Shown: positions 17,844 through 27,626, counted from the stretch's first letter. The stretch is 64,000 bases of DNA from Flavobacterium sp. N1994 (GCF_025947145.1 NZ_CP109999.1:744001-808000); one strand, 5' to 3'. Numbers and translations: made by a program. The notes: generated by a model from the letters alone, not told the origin.

Positions 17844-18338
17844 ATGAGTAGCAATTTAGAGCAATCTTTTGTAAAACAATTAAAGGATAACCAAAATATC
17901 ATTCACAAGATATGTAGGTTGTATACCAATGATGACGATGCGCATAAAGATTTATTCCAAGAAGTTACCATCCAGTTATGGAAAGCCTATCCAAAATTTA
18001 GAGGAGAATCTAAGTTTTCTACTTGGGCTTATCGTGTAGCACTAAACACTGCCATTACACTTTATAGAAAAAGTACTCGAACCGTTGCCACATCCTCTTA
18101 CGAAGGTCAAAAACATTTCTTACCACAAGAGGATTATAACTTTGAGGAAGAAGAACAAATTAAGTTAATGTATCAAGCAGTACAACAGTTAAATGATATT
18201 GAAAAAGCGTTGGTCTTTCTGTATTTAGAAGATAAAAATTATACGGAAATATCAGAAACATTGGGTATTAGCGAGGTAAATGCTCGCGTTAAAATGAATA
18301 GAATAAAAGGAAAATTAAAAAAAATATTAAATCCCTAA
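17844..18338 (+). CDS. RNA polymerase sigma-70 factor, ECF type
   Basis: The 164-residue protein has sigma region 2 (IHKICRLYTNDDDAHKDLFQEVTIQLWKAY split over its helices, FSTWAYRVALNTAI) and region 4 (LVFLYLEDKNYTEISETLGI). The following gene starts 5 bp after its stop and codes for a four-span membrane protein, a layout typical of sigma/anti-sigma or sigma/membrane-partner pairs. The signal and regulon are unknown. Confidence 0.92.
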   Translation: MSSNLEQSFVKQLKDNQNIIHKICRLYTNDDDAHKDLFQEVTIQLWKAYPKFRGESKFSTWAYRVALNTAITLYRKSTRTVATSSYEGQKHFLPQEDYNFEEEEQIKLMYQAVQQLNDIEKALVFLYLEDKNYTEISETLGISEVNARVKMNRIKGKLKKILNP

Positions 18339-18343
18339 GGATT

Positions 18344-18982
18344 ATGGAAGAGTTGGATTTATTAAAAAAGGCTTGGCAAAAAGACAGCCATTATTTTGAG
18401 CAGATTTCGGAAAATGAGATTTATAAAATGTTGCATACCAAATCATCCTCTATTGTAAAATGGATTTTGATTATTAGTGTTGTTGAAGTCTTATTTTGGA
18501 CAGTTATTAGCATTTGTTATAATACTGACGATTATATGAAAAAGCTACATGCCGAAGACATGATGTTGTATTTCAAAGTAGTGAATTTTTTAAACTATGT
18601 GGTGATTTTATGGTTTATCTATAATTTTTATAAAAACTATATTAAAATTTCGACTACAGTATCCACTAAACAGTTGATGCAAGACATTTTAAAGACACGA
18701 AAAATTGTACAGTATTATGTATGGTATAATTTAGCTATGATTGTAGTGAGCCTTATTGCTGGATTTGTTATTGCCTTTGTTTATAATCCAAAAATGGCCT
18801 TATTGAAAGATAAAATTGCTCACGAAAACAACTACCATACTTTATTAATTACTCTGGGGGTTGTCATTCTAACGAGTGTAGTAATTGTAGGGTTGTTTTG
18901 GTTATTCTACCGTTTATTATATGGTATCTTACTCCGAAAATTAAATACCAATTATAAGGAATTAAAGAAAATAGATTTATAA
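18344..18982 (+). CDS. Four-span membrane protein partnered with an ECF sigma factor
   Basis: The 212-residue protein has a cytoplasmic N-terminus of about 35 residues (MEELDLLKKAWQKD) and four hydrophobic helices (near residues 38-57, 79-98, 125-146 and 164-190). The N-terminal segment could bind the upstream sigma factor, making this a candidate anti-sigma factor, but no zinc-type or FecR-type anti-sigma motif is visible. It is in an operon with the sigma-factor gene and is followed by a strong terminator. Confidence 0.8.
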   Translation: MEELDLLKKAWQKDSHYFEQISENEIYKMLHTKSSSIVKWILIISVVEVLFWTVISICYNTDDYMKKLHAEDMMLYFKVVNFLNYVVILWFIYNFYKNYIKISTTVSTKQLMQDILKTRKIVQYYVWYNLAMIVVSLIAGFVIAFVYNPKMALLKDKIAHENNYHTLLITLGVVILTSVVIVGLFWLFYRLLYGILLRKLNTNYKELKKIDL

Positions 18983-18990
18983 TAAAAAAA

Positions 18991-19005
18991 GCCCCAAAAT
19001 GGGGC
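18991..19005 (+). terminator. Strong Rho-independent terminator
   Basis: GCCCCA and TGGGGC form a perfect stem around AAA, flanked by A-run and T-run. It ends the sigma-factor operon and could also act on the opposite strand. Confidence 0.9.
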
Positions 19006-19202
19006 TTTTTTATTTCTTTTAACTATAGAATAGGCTTATTGTTATACTCTATCAAAAGAGTAAATTTCCTTATATTTTGAGTTCCTTTATAACGTTCATC
19101 TATAGAAAAATGTATTTCGACGATAAACAATTGTTAATGGTTTTATTTAATGAGTAATTTAATAAATATTAAAACTATTTTTAGTTAAAATTATCCCAAT
19201 AC

Positions 19203-21752
19203 ATGCTCAACTTTATAAAAAACTTACCTATACCCGCAATACAACTTGATAAAAATCAAAATATTCTATATATTAATGCTAAAGGATTAAATTTCTTAAA
19301 TTTTTCCTTTAACATATTCCCATCAAAAAATATTGTAACACTTTTTCCGTCTCTGAATTTAAATAATTTAAAAAGCAATAATGAAACCTCTTTTATCTAT
19401 CGCGATAAATTTTTCAAAAAGCATTTATTGAATGTAACTGTTGATTATTACGATAAAGCAAATGGAAATAGTGTACTATATATTATGCCCTCTTCTGAAA
19501 TTAATGTTTCAAAATTCAGCTCCTTAAAAACAGATTATTTAAAAAACAGGTTAATGCATTTTGAAAAGTTTGTTGATAATATAAGTGAAGGTGTTTTGGT
19601 TTTTAACAACAATGGTGATTTAATTTATTCCAATCAAAAAGCCAATAAAAAGTTTAAGCTATCAAGAACTAAAATTAACCAATATAAAGTTTGGCATATT
19701 ATTCAGCACTATTCTAATCCCACCGATTGGCAAGATTTGACTATACAATTGGAGCAAAAAGAGAGAGTTAATTTTATTTATAAAGAATTAGATACTTGTT
19801 TATCTGTTGAGATTTGTCTTCACGGCATTGACAATGTTAATTACTACATGCTTATTTACAGTGATATAAGCGAGTCTACTAAAGATAAATTAGTAATCGC
19901 TGAAAAAAGTAACCAAATAGATCTTTTTGAGCGTAACATACCAGCCGCTATATTTAAACTTGAAGTCAGTTCAAATAAAGGCACCTATTTTACCTATGTC
20001 AGTGATTCGTTCGAAAAATTATTTGGATTCCAATTACCAATTAATGAGCCCAACTGGCAAACGTCACTTAATATTCATCCGGATGATATCATTGGGTTTT
20101 ACAATCAAATGTTTGAATCTATTGAACAATTCACCAAGTTTAATTACATAGGCAGATTACTTATTGAAGAAAAAATAATTTGGTGTGAAGTCAACGCAAT
20201 GCCCATTCTAATAGATGGCATTTTTCAATTTGACGGTATCATTTTAGATATAACTCAAAAAAAGGAAGCCGAGTTTGAAATTAAACAAAAACGTGCTTTT
20301 AACGACTCCGTTTTACTAAACATCCCAGCTGATATAGCTGTATTTGATAAAGATCATCGCTACTTATTTCTAAACATGAAAGGTATTGCTAATGATGAAC
20401 TCCGAAGATGGCTGATAGGCAAAACCGATTTTGATTATTGTGAATACCGAGGGTTAGATACTACTATGGCCGAAAAAAGAAGAGTCTATTTTAATCAGGC
20501 CAAAGAAAGTAAAGAACAAGTAGACTGGATTGACACCATAAAAAAGGAAGAGTCTACTGTCTATATTTTAAGACGCTTTTTCCCATTCTATGTGGATGGT
20601 ATTTTTGTCTATATGATAGGATATGGCGTGGATATAACCGAAATGAAATTAGCCCAATTGCATTTAAGTGAAGCGGAAAAAGAAAATGAATTAATTTTAA
20701 AATCAGCTCTTGATGGTGTAATTATGATAGATAAAGACTATAAGACTACTTTTTGGAATCCTAAAGCGGAAGCTATTTTTGGTTGGAAATCCAATCAAAC
20801 TATTGGTAAGAATATGTTGAGTAAGATATTATCGCATGAAATCGATGCTAATAATGATATCGCAAAATTTATTGAGCAAAACGATAGTCGTAATAGCCAT
20901 AAAAGGTCAGAGTTTCTAGCTAAACGTAAAAATGGTGTTGAATTTCCAATTGAATTAACTATCGTAAACATAGATGAAGTTGAAAACAAAACGCACTACT
21001 GCCTTTTTGTAAGAGACATTAGTAATAAAAAAGCAAAAGAATTAGAAGTTGAAATTAAAAATAAAGCTTTACTTAAGCAAAACAAATCTCTTGAACAATT
21101 CAATTACATCGCTTCGCATGATCTTCAAGAACCTTTAATATCTTTAATTGGTTATTCAAATCTGTTAGAGGAAGAATACTCGGATAAATTAGATGAAGAA
21201 GGAAAGTTGTTTTTACAATTCATCAATAAATCTGCCACTAGAATGCGTTCTCTAATTGCAGGTTTACTACAATATACTAGAATTAATACTTCAGAAAACT
21301 TATCTCATGCTAATATTGTGATTATTTTACAAGAAGTTATAGAAAATTTAAATGATAAAATAAAATTGCATAAGGCTGAAATTAAAATCAACGAATTACC
21401 AACAGTGTATTGCTGTCCTTTAAATATTAGTTTACTTTTCCAAAATTTAATTAGCAACAGCATAAAATTTACTAAAAATGACCAACAACCTACAATAACA
21501 ATTTCTTGTGAAGAAAGAGTAGAAGATTGGTTATTCAAAATAGAGGATAACGGTATAGGTATTCCAAAAAAAGATTTGAACGAAATATTCATAATGTATA
21601 GAAGACTTCACAATCAAGATGAATATAATGGATTTGGAATTGGTTTAGCTCATTGTAAAAGGATTGTAGAATTACATAATGGCGAAATATGGGCTGAATC
21701 TACCTTAGGGGAGGGAAGTATTTTTTATTTTACAATTTCAAAAAAAATATAA
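19203..21752 (+). CDS. Multi-PAS sensor histidine kinase
   Basis: The 849-residue protein has no transmembrane helix and is probably cytosolic. About five PAS-like modules occupy residues 1-615 (for example ISEGVLVFNNNGDLIYSNQK, IPADIAVFDKDHRYLFLN and SALDGVIMIDKDYKTTFWNP). A HisKA domain follows with phospho-acceptor His639 in IASHDLQEPL. The ATPase domain has the N-box LISNSIKFT (about 748), DNGIGIP (about 781), GFGIGLAHCKRIVE and LGEGSIFYFTI. The response regulator gene starts 1 bp after its stop. The signal sensed is unknown. Confidence 0.93.
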   Translation: MLNFIKNLPIPAIQLDKNQNILYINAKGLNFLNFSFNIFPSKNIVTLFPSLNLNNLKSNNETSFIYRDKFFKKHLLNVTVDYYDKANGNSVLYIMPSSEINVSKFSSLKTDYLKNRLMHFEKFVDNISEGVLVFNNNGDLIYSNQKANKKFKLSRTKINQYKVWHIIQHYSNPTDWQDLTIQLEQKERVNFIYKELDTCLSVEICLHGIDNVNYYMLIYSDISESTKDKLVIAEKSNQIDLFERNIPAAIFKLEVSSNKGTYFTYVSDSFEKLFGFQLPINEPNWQTSLNIHPDDIIGFYNQMFESIEQFTKFNYIGRLLIEEKIIWCEVNAMPILIDGIFQFDGIILDITQKKEAEFEIKQKRAFNDSVLLNIPADIAVFDKDHRYLFLNMKGIANDELRRWLIGKTDFDYCEYRGLDTTMAEKRRVYFNQAKESKEQVDWIDTIKKEESTVYILRRFFPFYVDGIFVYMIGYGVDITEMKLAQLHLSEAEKENELILKSALDGVIMIDKDYKTTFWNPKAEAIFGWKSNQTIGKNMLSKILSHEIDANNDIAKFIEQNDSRNSHKRSEFLAKRKNGVEFPIELTIVNIDEVENKTHYCLFVRDISNKKAKELEVEIKNKALLKQNKSLEQFNYIASHDLQEPLISLIGYSNLLEEEYSDKLDEEGKLFLQFINKSATRMRSLIAGLLQYTRINTSENLSHANIVIILQEVIENLNDKIKLHKAEIKINELPTVYCCPLNISLLFQNLISNSIKFTKNDQQPTITISCEERVEDWLFKIEDNGIGIPKKDLNEIFIMYRRLHNQDEYNGFGIGLAHCKRIVELHNGEIWAESTLGEGSIFYFTISKKI

Positions 21753-21753
21753 G

Positions 21754-22164
21754 ATGTCAATTAAAATCAACACCGTTTTATTAATAGATGATGATTTAAC
21801 TATCAATTATTATCACAATAGGTTGCTACAGAAAATAGATATTTCTAAAAGCATCCTTATTTCTAAAAATGGTAAAGAAGGTTTAGCTTCATTAATTGAA
21901 ATTAATAATAATGTAAATGGTGAGGAAATAGTTATTATTTTTCTAGATTTAAATATGCCAATTATGAATGGATGGGAATTTCTGGAAAATCTGTCAAAAG
22001 TCAAAAACAATATTAATTTAAATTTTAATATATATATCTTAAGTTCTAGTATCAACCCAGAGGATGAAGAAAGAGCTAAAAAAAATGAATTAGTAACTGG
22101 TTTTTTAAGTAAACCACTTGGAAAAGAAAATATAGAACAGATTAAATTAAAATACCTTCAATAG
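21754..22164 (+). CDS. Single-domain response regulator
   Basis: The 136-residue protein is a receiver domain only: acidic pocket LLIDDD (about residues 9-14), phospho-acceptor Asp in IFLDLNMPIMNG (near 69), the switch Ser in YILSSS and Lys in FLSKPLG. It has no output domain, so it probably acts through protein-protein contacts or as a phosphorelay step. It is the direct partner of the preceding PAS kinase (1-bp gap). An Hpt protein is encoded at 29.9-30.3 kb, but there is no evidence that they work together. Confidence 0.94.
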   Translation: MSIKINTVLLIDDDLTINYYHNRLLQKIDISKSILISKNGKEGLASLIEINNNVNGEEIVIIFLDLNMPIMNGWEFLENLSKVKNNINLNFNIYILSSSINPEDEERAKKNELVTGFLSKPLGKENIEQIKLKYLQ

Positions 22165-22251
22165 CTAATTACGTTTCTTGAATTATTTAATTTTTAAAGT
22201 CAAAGAAGTAGTATTAATATTTACTACGATTGGATTTACAAAAATACATTC

Positions 22252-23082
22252 TTATGATAAAATTTCTTGTTTATCAACATTCCATTTTCTAAGCCTGTTT
22301 AATCGTTCCTGTTCTTCAATTTCCTCTGCTGGAATCACATTTAAAAAAGAAGGATGTTGTTCTATTGCGTAGGCTACTTTTTCTACTATTTGTTCAATGG
22401 TTTCATTTTCATAATCAATTTCCAAAGGTTCTTTAACTATAAATGATTGTAGGATATTTTTCTTTTTCATTCTCAATCCTTTTTTGTCAAAAGAACGTCT
22501 GAAACCATCAATCACAATCGGTACTACAATAGGTTTATATTGTTTGATAATATGTGCTGTTCCTTTACGAACTGGTTTGAAGGACTTGGTAGTTCCTTGC
22601 GGAAAAGTAATGACCCAGCCGTCTTCTAATGCAATTCTTATATTCTCTGTATCGTTTGGATTGACTTCTCTTTTTTCTTCCACATCTTTTCCACCGGCAC
22701 GCCAAGTTCTTTCTACAGAAATAGAACCTACATACGCTAAAATTCTTGGTAATAATCCTGATTTCATAGTCTCACTAGCAGCAACATAGTAAATATTCAT
22801 TTTAGGTTGCCACAAATACCCCACGTTTTTTATAGAATCATGTCTTCCTGAAAGACTAGCATTAAATACATGAAACATGGCTACAACATCAGCAAAATAC
22901 GTCTGATGATTAGATATAAACAACACGTTTTTATCTGGTAAGGCTTTGATAATTTCTGAGCCTTCAATATGCAATTCGTTAAATCCACGGTATCTTCTGT
23001 GAGTGATAATACCAAAAATTCGGATTAACCATTTTTTGATAAAAAGTATATGACCAAAAGGATTTCTTTCAAACAATCCCAT
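22252..23082 (-). CDS. 1-acyl-sn-glycerol-3-phosphate acyltransferase (PlsC-like)
   Basis: The 276-residue membrane-associated enzyme has the acyltransferase motif NHQTYFAD (His59, Asp65) and the second motif FPQGTT (about residues 155-160). It should transfer an acyl group to lysophosphatidate or a related lipid at the inner membrane. The Gln in FPQG, where FPEG is usual, is a small deviation. It is the downstream partner of the Nudix gene on the same strand, with a 43-bp gap. Confidence 0.87.
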   Translation of the reverse strand: MGLFERNPFGHILFIKKWLIRIFGIITHRRYRGFNELHIEGSEIIKALPDKNVLFISNHQTYFADVVAMFHVFNASLSGRHDSIKNVGYLWQPKMNIYYVAASETMKSGLLPRILAYVGSISVERTWRAGGKDVEEKREVNPNDTENIRIALEDGWVITFPQGTTKSFKPVRKGTAHIIKQYKPIVVPIVIDGFRRSFDKKGLRMKKKNILQSFIVKEPLEIDYENETIEQIVEKVAYAIEQHPSFLNVIPAEEIEEQERLNRLRKWNVDKQEILS

Positions 23083-23125
23083 AATTAAATTTTTATTAGG
23101 AAGGCAAATCTATAAAAAATACTCT

Positions 23126-23764
23126 TTACAAAATCATTTTTAATGTTTCTTTCAGTTCACTCATCATCATGGCAGTGGCTCCCCATATAAAATGCTGCTC
23201 TACTTTAAAACCAGGTACTTCAATATCACCAGCATAAGAAGTTTTCATGGTGTTAGTTACCACATTTTTATCATTCAAAAAATCAACCAAGGGCAACTCA
23301 ACAATTCCAGCTACTTCATCTTCTTGCAAAGCAAACTCTAATTCTGATTTACTGAAGCCCATAAAAGGATACACCATAAAATTACTTGGCGGAATATATA
23401 CTTCTGTAAAGGCTCTAATTACATTAATATGGCTAGGATGAACACCAATTTCTTCATGAGTTTCTCTGATGGCCGTTTCGCTTAGATTCAAATCTTCGGG
23501 TTCTACTTTACCTCCTGGAAAAGCAATTTGAGAAGAATGCACGCCGTTATAAGATGTTCGGAGAATTAAAGCTAAATGAGTTTGGGTTTTTTTAGGATAA
23601 AAAAGCATCATTACTGCGGCTTTCTTTGGGCTTATTTCTTCAAGATTGATGTTTTTAAGCAATTCAACTCTATTGGAAGGTGCCATTTTTACGTGAGCAT
23701 TCGTTGCCGGAAGCTCGACATTTAGTATTTTTGGCGTGTATTTTAAGAACTCGTCAAAATGCAT
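23126..23764 (-). CDS. CoA pyrophosphatase, Nudix family
   Basis: The 212-residue protein has the Nudix box of the CoA-diphosphatase type, GGKVEPEDLNLSETAIRETH (about residues 84-103) followed by EEIG. The FPGGK start and the extended spacing match the NUDT7/YeaB group, which hydrolyses CoA to phosphopantetheine and 3',5'-ADP. The substrate is inferred from the family only. Confidence 0.88.
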   Translation of the reverse strand: MHFDEFLKYTPKILNVELPATNAHVKMAPSNRVELLKNINLEEISPKKAAVMMLFYPKKTQTHLALILRTSYNGVHSSQIAFPGGKVEPEDLNLSETAIRETHEEIGVHPSHINVIRAFTEVYIPPSNFMVYPFMGFSKSELEFALQEDEVAGIVELPLVDFLNDKNVVTNTMKTSYAGDIEVPGFKVEQHFIWGATAMMMSELKETLKMIL

Positions 23765-23831
23765 GAGATATAGTTTAGGAATATAAAGTTACCTTAAAAA
23801 ATCAAAGCACACCAATATTTAACTCAATAAA

Positions 23832-24275
23832 ATGTATAGTAAAGAAGAAGCACTCGTAATAAAAAAAGAATTTTGGACAGCATTTGCTTCGGCTTACCCT
23901 CGAAAATGGTTGCTTTATGATACCAAAATTAAAGATGTCACATTCAAATTTTATATCGATAATAAAAAGGCTCAAGTGTTACTAGATATTGAACCCAAAG
24001 ATGAAGAAAAACGTAAAATCTATTTTGAAAAAATTGAATCTTTAAAAACAATTTTATTAGAAGAGTATCTCCCAGAAGCTATTTTAGAGCGAAATTTTTA
24101 TCTTGAAAATGGTAAAGTGATTAGTAGAATTTGGGTAGAAAAATTGGGGATTAGTTTGAATAAAAAAACAGATTGGGAAACTATATTTGCTTTTTTTAAT
24201 GAAACAATGAGTGCTTTTGAATACTTCTTTTTTGAACACGAAGATTATATCAAAGATTTAGAAATCAATACTTAA
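23832..24275 (+). CDS. DUF4268 domain-containing protein
   Basis: This 147-residue soluble protein matches DUF4268: FWTAFASAYPRKWLLYDTKI near the N-terminus and FEYFFFEHEDYIKDLE at the end. The family has no settled function; a similar domain occurs in some restriction-like proteins. It is a single-gene unit. Its end overlaps the end of the DciA-like gene on the opposite strand by 4 bp. Confidence 0.85.
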   Translation: MYSKEEALVIKKEFWTAFASAYPRKWLLYDTKIKDVTFKFYIDNKKAQVLLDIEPKDEEKRKIYFEKIESLKTILLEEYLPEAILERNFYLENGKVISRIWVEKLGISLNKKTDWETIFAFFNETMSAFEYFFFEHEDYIKDLEINT

Positions 24276-24568
24276 CGAAGGATCACTTCTTTGATAACTT
24301 CTTTTCCTATTTCTTCGTTAATCATTTTAATAATTTTCTGTTTGCCATAACTTAACTCTTCTCTTAATACTGCAGATGTTAGTGAAACATAAAGCGTAGT
24401 TCCTTTTAATAAAACTTCTTTAGTATAGCTATTGACACCATTTCCCATAAGCGATTTCCAAGCTTCAGCTACATCAATTTTATCCATACCAGCTTGGAGT
24501 TTATTTTTTTCAATAAACTGTTTTATAACATCTCCTATAGAACTTTCGTTGCTGAGTCGTTTAGCCAT
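24272..24568 (-). CDS. DUF721 (DciA-like) protein
   Basis: This 98-residue protein matches the DUF721 family: IGDVIKQFIEKNKLQAGMDK, VAEAWKSLMGNGVNSYT and LREELSYGKQKIIKMINEE. DUF721 includes DciA, which helps load the replicative helicase; in Bacteroidota the role is inferred. The start overlaps the stop of the upstream lipoprotein gene by 1 bp. Confidence 0.87.
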   Translation of the reverse strand: MAKRLSNESSIGDVIKQFIEKNKLQAGMDKIDVAEAWKSLMGNGVNSYTKEVLLKGTTLYVSLTSAVLREELSYGKQKIIKMINEEIGKEVIKEVILR

Positions 24569-24984
24569 TATTTAAAATTGAATGGTTTGAATTTTTTATA
24601 GGTATAAGATACATTATCTTCATTTTTCAAAACTAAAATCGAATCTTGAATGCTTATGATTTCCTCTTTCCATTTTCCATAATTAGTTTTATATTCAATA
24701 GAAAAAGTATTACTATTCTCTACAATCTTGATTTGTTCTTTGATATCATTCGTCTTGAACTTACCGTCAAATTGAGGCATTACTTTTTGGCGAAAGCCTT
24801 CATTGCCATTTAGTTCAAAATAATCAATAGTTTCATTGACTTTAAAATCTTTTTTTTCTCCCGTTGCTAGAGTCACTTTTTGAATTTCCCAATAGCCGTT
24901 AATCTTTTTGATGTCCTCTTTGTTAATAGAAGAATGACAAGAAATCAATGCAAAAAAAACAATCAATATACTTACTTTTTTCAT
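24568..24984 (-). CDS. Hypothetical lipoprotein
   Basis: The 138-residue protein has a lipoprotein signal peptide with lipobox LISC (Cys16), then a beta-rich body beginning with INGYWEIQKVTL. That pattern resembles the lipocalin-like lipoproteins common in Bacteroidota, but no specific family can be assigned. It overlaps the DciA-like gene by 1 bp and is probably in its operon. Confidence 0.8.
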   Translation of the reverse strand: MKKVSILIVFFALISCHSSINKEDIKKINGYWEIQKVTLATGEKKDFKVNETIDYFELNGNEGFRQKVMPQFDGKFKTNDIKEQIKIVENSNTFSIEYKTNYGKWKEEIISIQDSILVLKNEDNVSYTYKKFKPFNFK

Positions 24985-25115
24985 CGCTAGAACTTCTGAT
25001 TTGTAGTGTTACAAATTTAATTTATAAAATTTATAAACTCATGAGATTTAGAAATTAATATTATCAACATTAAACTTTTTTATACCTTTAAAGTCCAAAG
25101 GCAAATCTTTTTTTT

Positions 25116-26483
25116 ATGAAAAAAATATACTTCTTCCCAATTCTTTTATTTTTAGTTGCCAGTTGTAGTTCTGATTCCTCTTCAGATTCAGCTATAGCTT
25201 TAGCCACAGTAACAACAACAGCTACCAGCGGAACAACATCAACGACAATTACAAGTGGTGGAAATATTACTAATGACGGAGGCGCAACTATCTCACAAAA
25301 AGGTGTTTGTTGGAGCACCAATCATAATCCTACGATACTTGATACTAAAACAACAGACGGAACTGGTGTCGGAACATTTACTTCCAATATTACTGGACTT
25401 ACACCAAATACTATATACTACATTAGAGCTTATGCCACCAATAGCAAAGGAACAGCTTATGGTAATGAAGTTAGCACCACTACCGAAGAAACTATGTACT
25501 TCCCTCCTAACGACGGCAGTAATACTTGGAATACCAAAGCCATTACAGATTTAGGTTGGAATCAAAATGCTGTACAACCACTTTTAGATTACTTGGAATT
25601 GAAAAATTCTAAATCTTTTATGATTTTGGTTAACGGAAGAATTGTGATGGAAAATTACTTCAATGGCCATTCGGCTACAACCAATTGGTATTGGGCTAGT
25701 GCTGGAAAAACATTAACTTCAACCATGACAGGAATTGCTCAACAAGAAGGTTATTTAAATATCAATAATAAAGTTTCAGATTATATTGGAACTGGGTGGA
25801 CTAACGAAAATCTGACACAAGAAAATTTAATTACTTGTAAAAATCTACTTTCGATGACTTCTGGAATTGATGATTATGTTGGTGGTGTATATAGCGATGA
25901 TGTTACTCCATCGAGCTTGAACTATAAAGCAGATGCTGGAACACGATGGGCCTATAGCAATGTGTATGTCAAACTTCAAGATGTTATTGCTAATGCTACT
26001 GGACAAACTTGGAGTAATTATTTTAATACTAAATTAAGAGATAAATTAGGAATGAATGGTACTTGGATTCAGTCAGGAAATAATGTTGTGTATTGGAGTA
26101 CTACAAGAAGTATGGCACGCTTTGGTCTAATGGCATTGAATAAAGGAAAATGGAATGGTACTCAGATTCTTAATGAAACCTATTTTAATCAAGCAACTAC
26201 AACTTCTCAAAATATCAACTTAAGCTATGGCTATTTGTGGTGGTTGAATGGTAAAGCAAGTTACCATTTACCTCAATCCCAATTGGAATTTCCCGGAAGC
26301 ATTATTCCATCAGGACCTAGCGATATGTTTATGGCGTTAGGAAAAAATGATCAGAAAATTTATGTGATTCCAAGTAAAAATATGGTAGTCATCAGAATGG
26401 GTGATGCTGCTGATAGTGCAAACTTGGCACTTTCTGATTTTGATGCTACACTTTGGACAAAGATTAGTGCTTTGTACCAATAA
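25116..26483 (+). CDS. Serine hydrolase lipoprotein with an N-terminal Fn3-like domain
   Basis: The 455-residue protein has a lipoprotein signal (lipobox VASC, Cys17) and a Ser-rich linker. A fibronectin-III/Ig-like domain (about residues 28-126; GVCWSTNHNPTI, GLTPNTIYYIRAYATNSKGT) comes next, then a class C/PBP-fold hydrolase domain with SAGK (Ser195, Lys198) and YSN (Tyr280, Asn282). The third motif region reads LGKNDQ. It is probably anchored to a membrane and acts on an unknown ester, amide or peptide. It is monocistronic. Confidence 0.87.
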   Translation: MKKIYFFPILLFLVASCSSDSSSDSAIALATVTTTATSGTTSTTITSGGNITNDGGATISQKGVCWSTNHNPTILDTKTTDGTGVGTFTSNITGLTPNTIYYIRAYATNSKGTAYGNEVSTTTEETMYFPPNDGSNTWNTKAITDLGWNQNAVQPLLDYLELKNSKSFMILVNGRIVMENYFNGHSATTNWYWASAGKTLTSTMTGIAQQEGYLNINNKVSDYIGTGWTNENLTQENLITCKNLLSMTSGIDDYVGGVYSDDVTPSSLNYKADAGTRWAYSNVYVKLQDVIANATGQTWSNYFNTKLRDKLGMNGTWIQSGNNVVYWSTTRSMARFGLMALNKGKWNGTQILNETYFNQATTTSQNINLSYGYLWWLNGKASYHLPQSQLEFPGSIIPSGPSDMFMALGKNDQKIYVIPSKNMVVIRMGDAADSANLALSDFDATLWTKISALYQ

Positions 26484-26666
26484 TTATTTCTTATTGAAAT
26501 ACTTGAGTACAGCGTAAACAAATAAGATAAAAGAAAATAATCTAAGTCCTAAAAAAATACTCGGTAAAGGTTTTTCCAAAAAATAGCTTAGAGCGGCAAT
26601 TCCGATGCTAATGGCTATTAATTTTAATGCGGATGATTCTTTAAAAAAAGATATAACTTTATTCAT
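26484..26666 (-). CDS. Small two-span membrane protein
   Basis: This 60-residue protein has two hydrophobic segments (about 14-28 and 36-54) and basic ends. It lies 6 bp after ftsY on the same strand and directly abuts the end of the serine hydrolase gene. No family is recognised. The position in an operon with ftsY and the clean coding frame support it being real. Confidence 0.65.
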   Translation of the reverse strand: MNKVISFFKESSALKLIAISIGIAALSYFLEKPLPSIFLGLRLFSFILFVYAVLKYFNKK

Positions 26667-26672
26667 AATTTT

Positions 26673-27626
26673 CTATTTAAAAAAAGAGTCTACAAATTCA
26701 ATTTTATTAAACACTTGTAAATCTTCGATACCTTCACCTACTCCAATATATTTAACTGGTATTTGAAATTGATCTGAAATTCCAATTACAACACCCCCTT
26801 TGGCAGTTCCGTCTAACTTGGTTACTGCAAGGCAAGAAACCTCTGTTGCAGCCGTAAATTGTTTGGCTTGTTCAAAAGCATTTTGACCTGTAGATCCATC
26901 CAAAACTAATAACACATCATGTGGCGCATCTTCGACTACTTTTTGCATGACACGTTTTACTTTAGTTAACTCGTTCATTAAGTTTACTTTGTTGTGCAAA
27001 CGACCTGCTGTGTCAATTATAACAATATCGGCATTTTGAGTTACAGCGCTTTGTAAAGTATCAAAAGCTACGGATGCTGGGTCACTACCCATTTGTTGTT
27101 TTACAATAGGCACACCTACTCTGTCTGCCCAAATTTGAAGTTGGTCAATAGCAGCAGCACGGAAAGTATCTGCAGCACCTAAGACCACTTTATAACCTGC
27201 TTTTTTAAATTGGTAAGCTAATTTTCCGATAGTAGTTGTTTTTCCAACCCCATTAACACCAACAACCATAATAACATAAGGCTTTTTATTGGGTGGAATA
27301 ACGAATTCCGTTTCTTCACCTGATTTAGTTTCTGATAAAAGTCCAGCTATTTCTTCTCGAAGGATTTGATTAAGTTCATCAGTCCCCATGTATTTGTCAT
27401 TGGACACACGATCTTCAATTCTTTGGATAATTTTAAGTGTGGTATTAACACCAACGTCAGAAGAAACAAGCACTTCTTCCAGATTATCTAAAACCTCATC
27501 GTCAACCTTTGATTTACCAGCTACAGCTTTAGTAAGTTTTGAAAAAAACGAAGTTTTAGTTTGTTCCAAACCTTTGTCTAAGGTTTCTTTTTTTTCGGAT
27601 GAAAATATTCTTTTGAAAAAACTCAT
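26673..27626 (-). CDS. ftsY: Signal recognition particle receptor FtsY
   Basis: This SRP GTPase of 317 residues docks ribosome-nascent chains at the inner membrane. It has a helical N domain (LDNLEEVLVSSDVGV) and a G domain with GVNGVGKTTTIGKLA (G1), DTFRAAA, DTAGR (G3) and TKLDGTAKGG (G4). I use the ATG at 27626, which gives the family-typical start MSFFKRIF; an in-frame ATG seven codons upstream (27647) is less likely. A terminator hairpin for the ribosomal operon lies just upstream. Confidence 0.96.
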   Translation of the reverse strand: MSFFKRIFSSEKKETLDKGLEQTKTSFFSKLTKAVAGKSKVDDEVLDNLEEVLVSSDVGVNTTLKIIQRIEDRVSNDKYMGTDELNQILREEIAGLLSETKSGEETEFVIPPNKKPYVIMVVGVNGVGKTTTIGKLAYQFKKAGYKVVLGAADTFRAAAIDQLQIWADRVGVPIVKQQMGSDPASVAFDTLQSAVTQNADIVIIDTAGRLHNKVNLMNELTKVKRVMQKVVEDAPHDVLLVLDGSTGQNAFEQAKQFTAATEVSCLAVTKLDGTAKGGVVIGISDQFQIPVKYIGVGEGIEDLQVFNKIEFVDSFFK

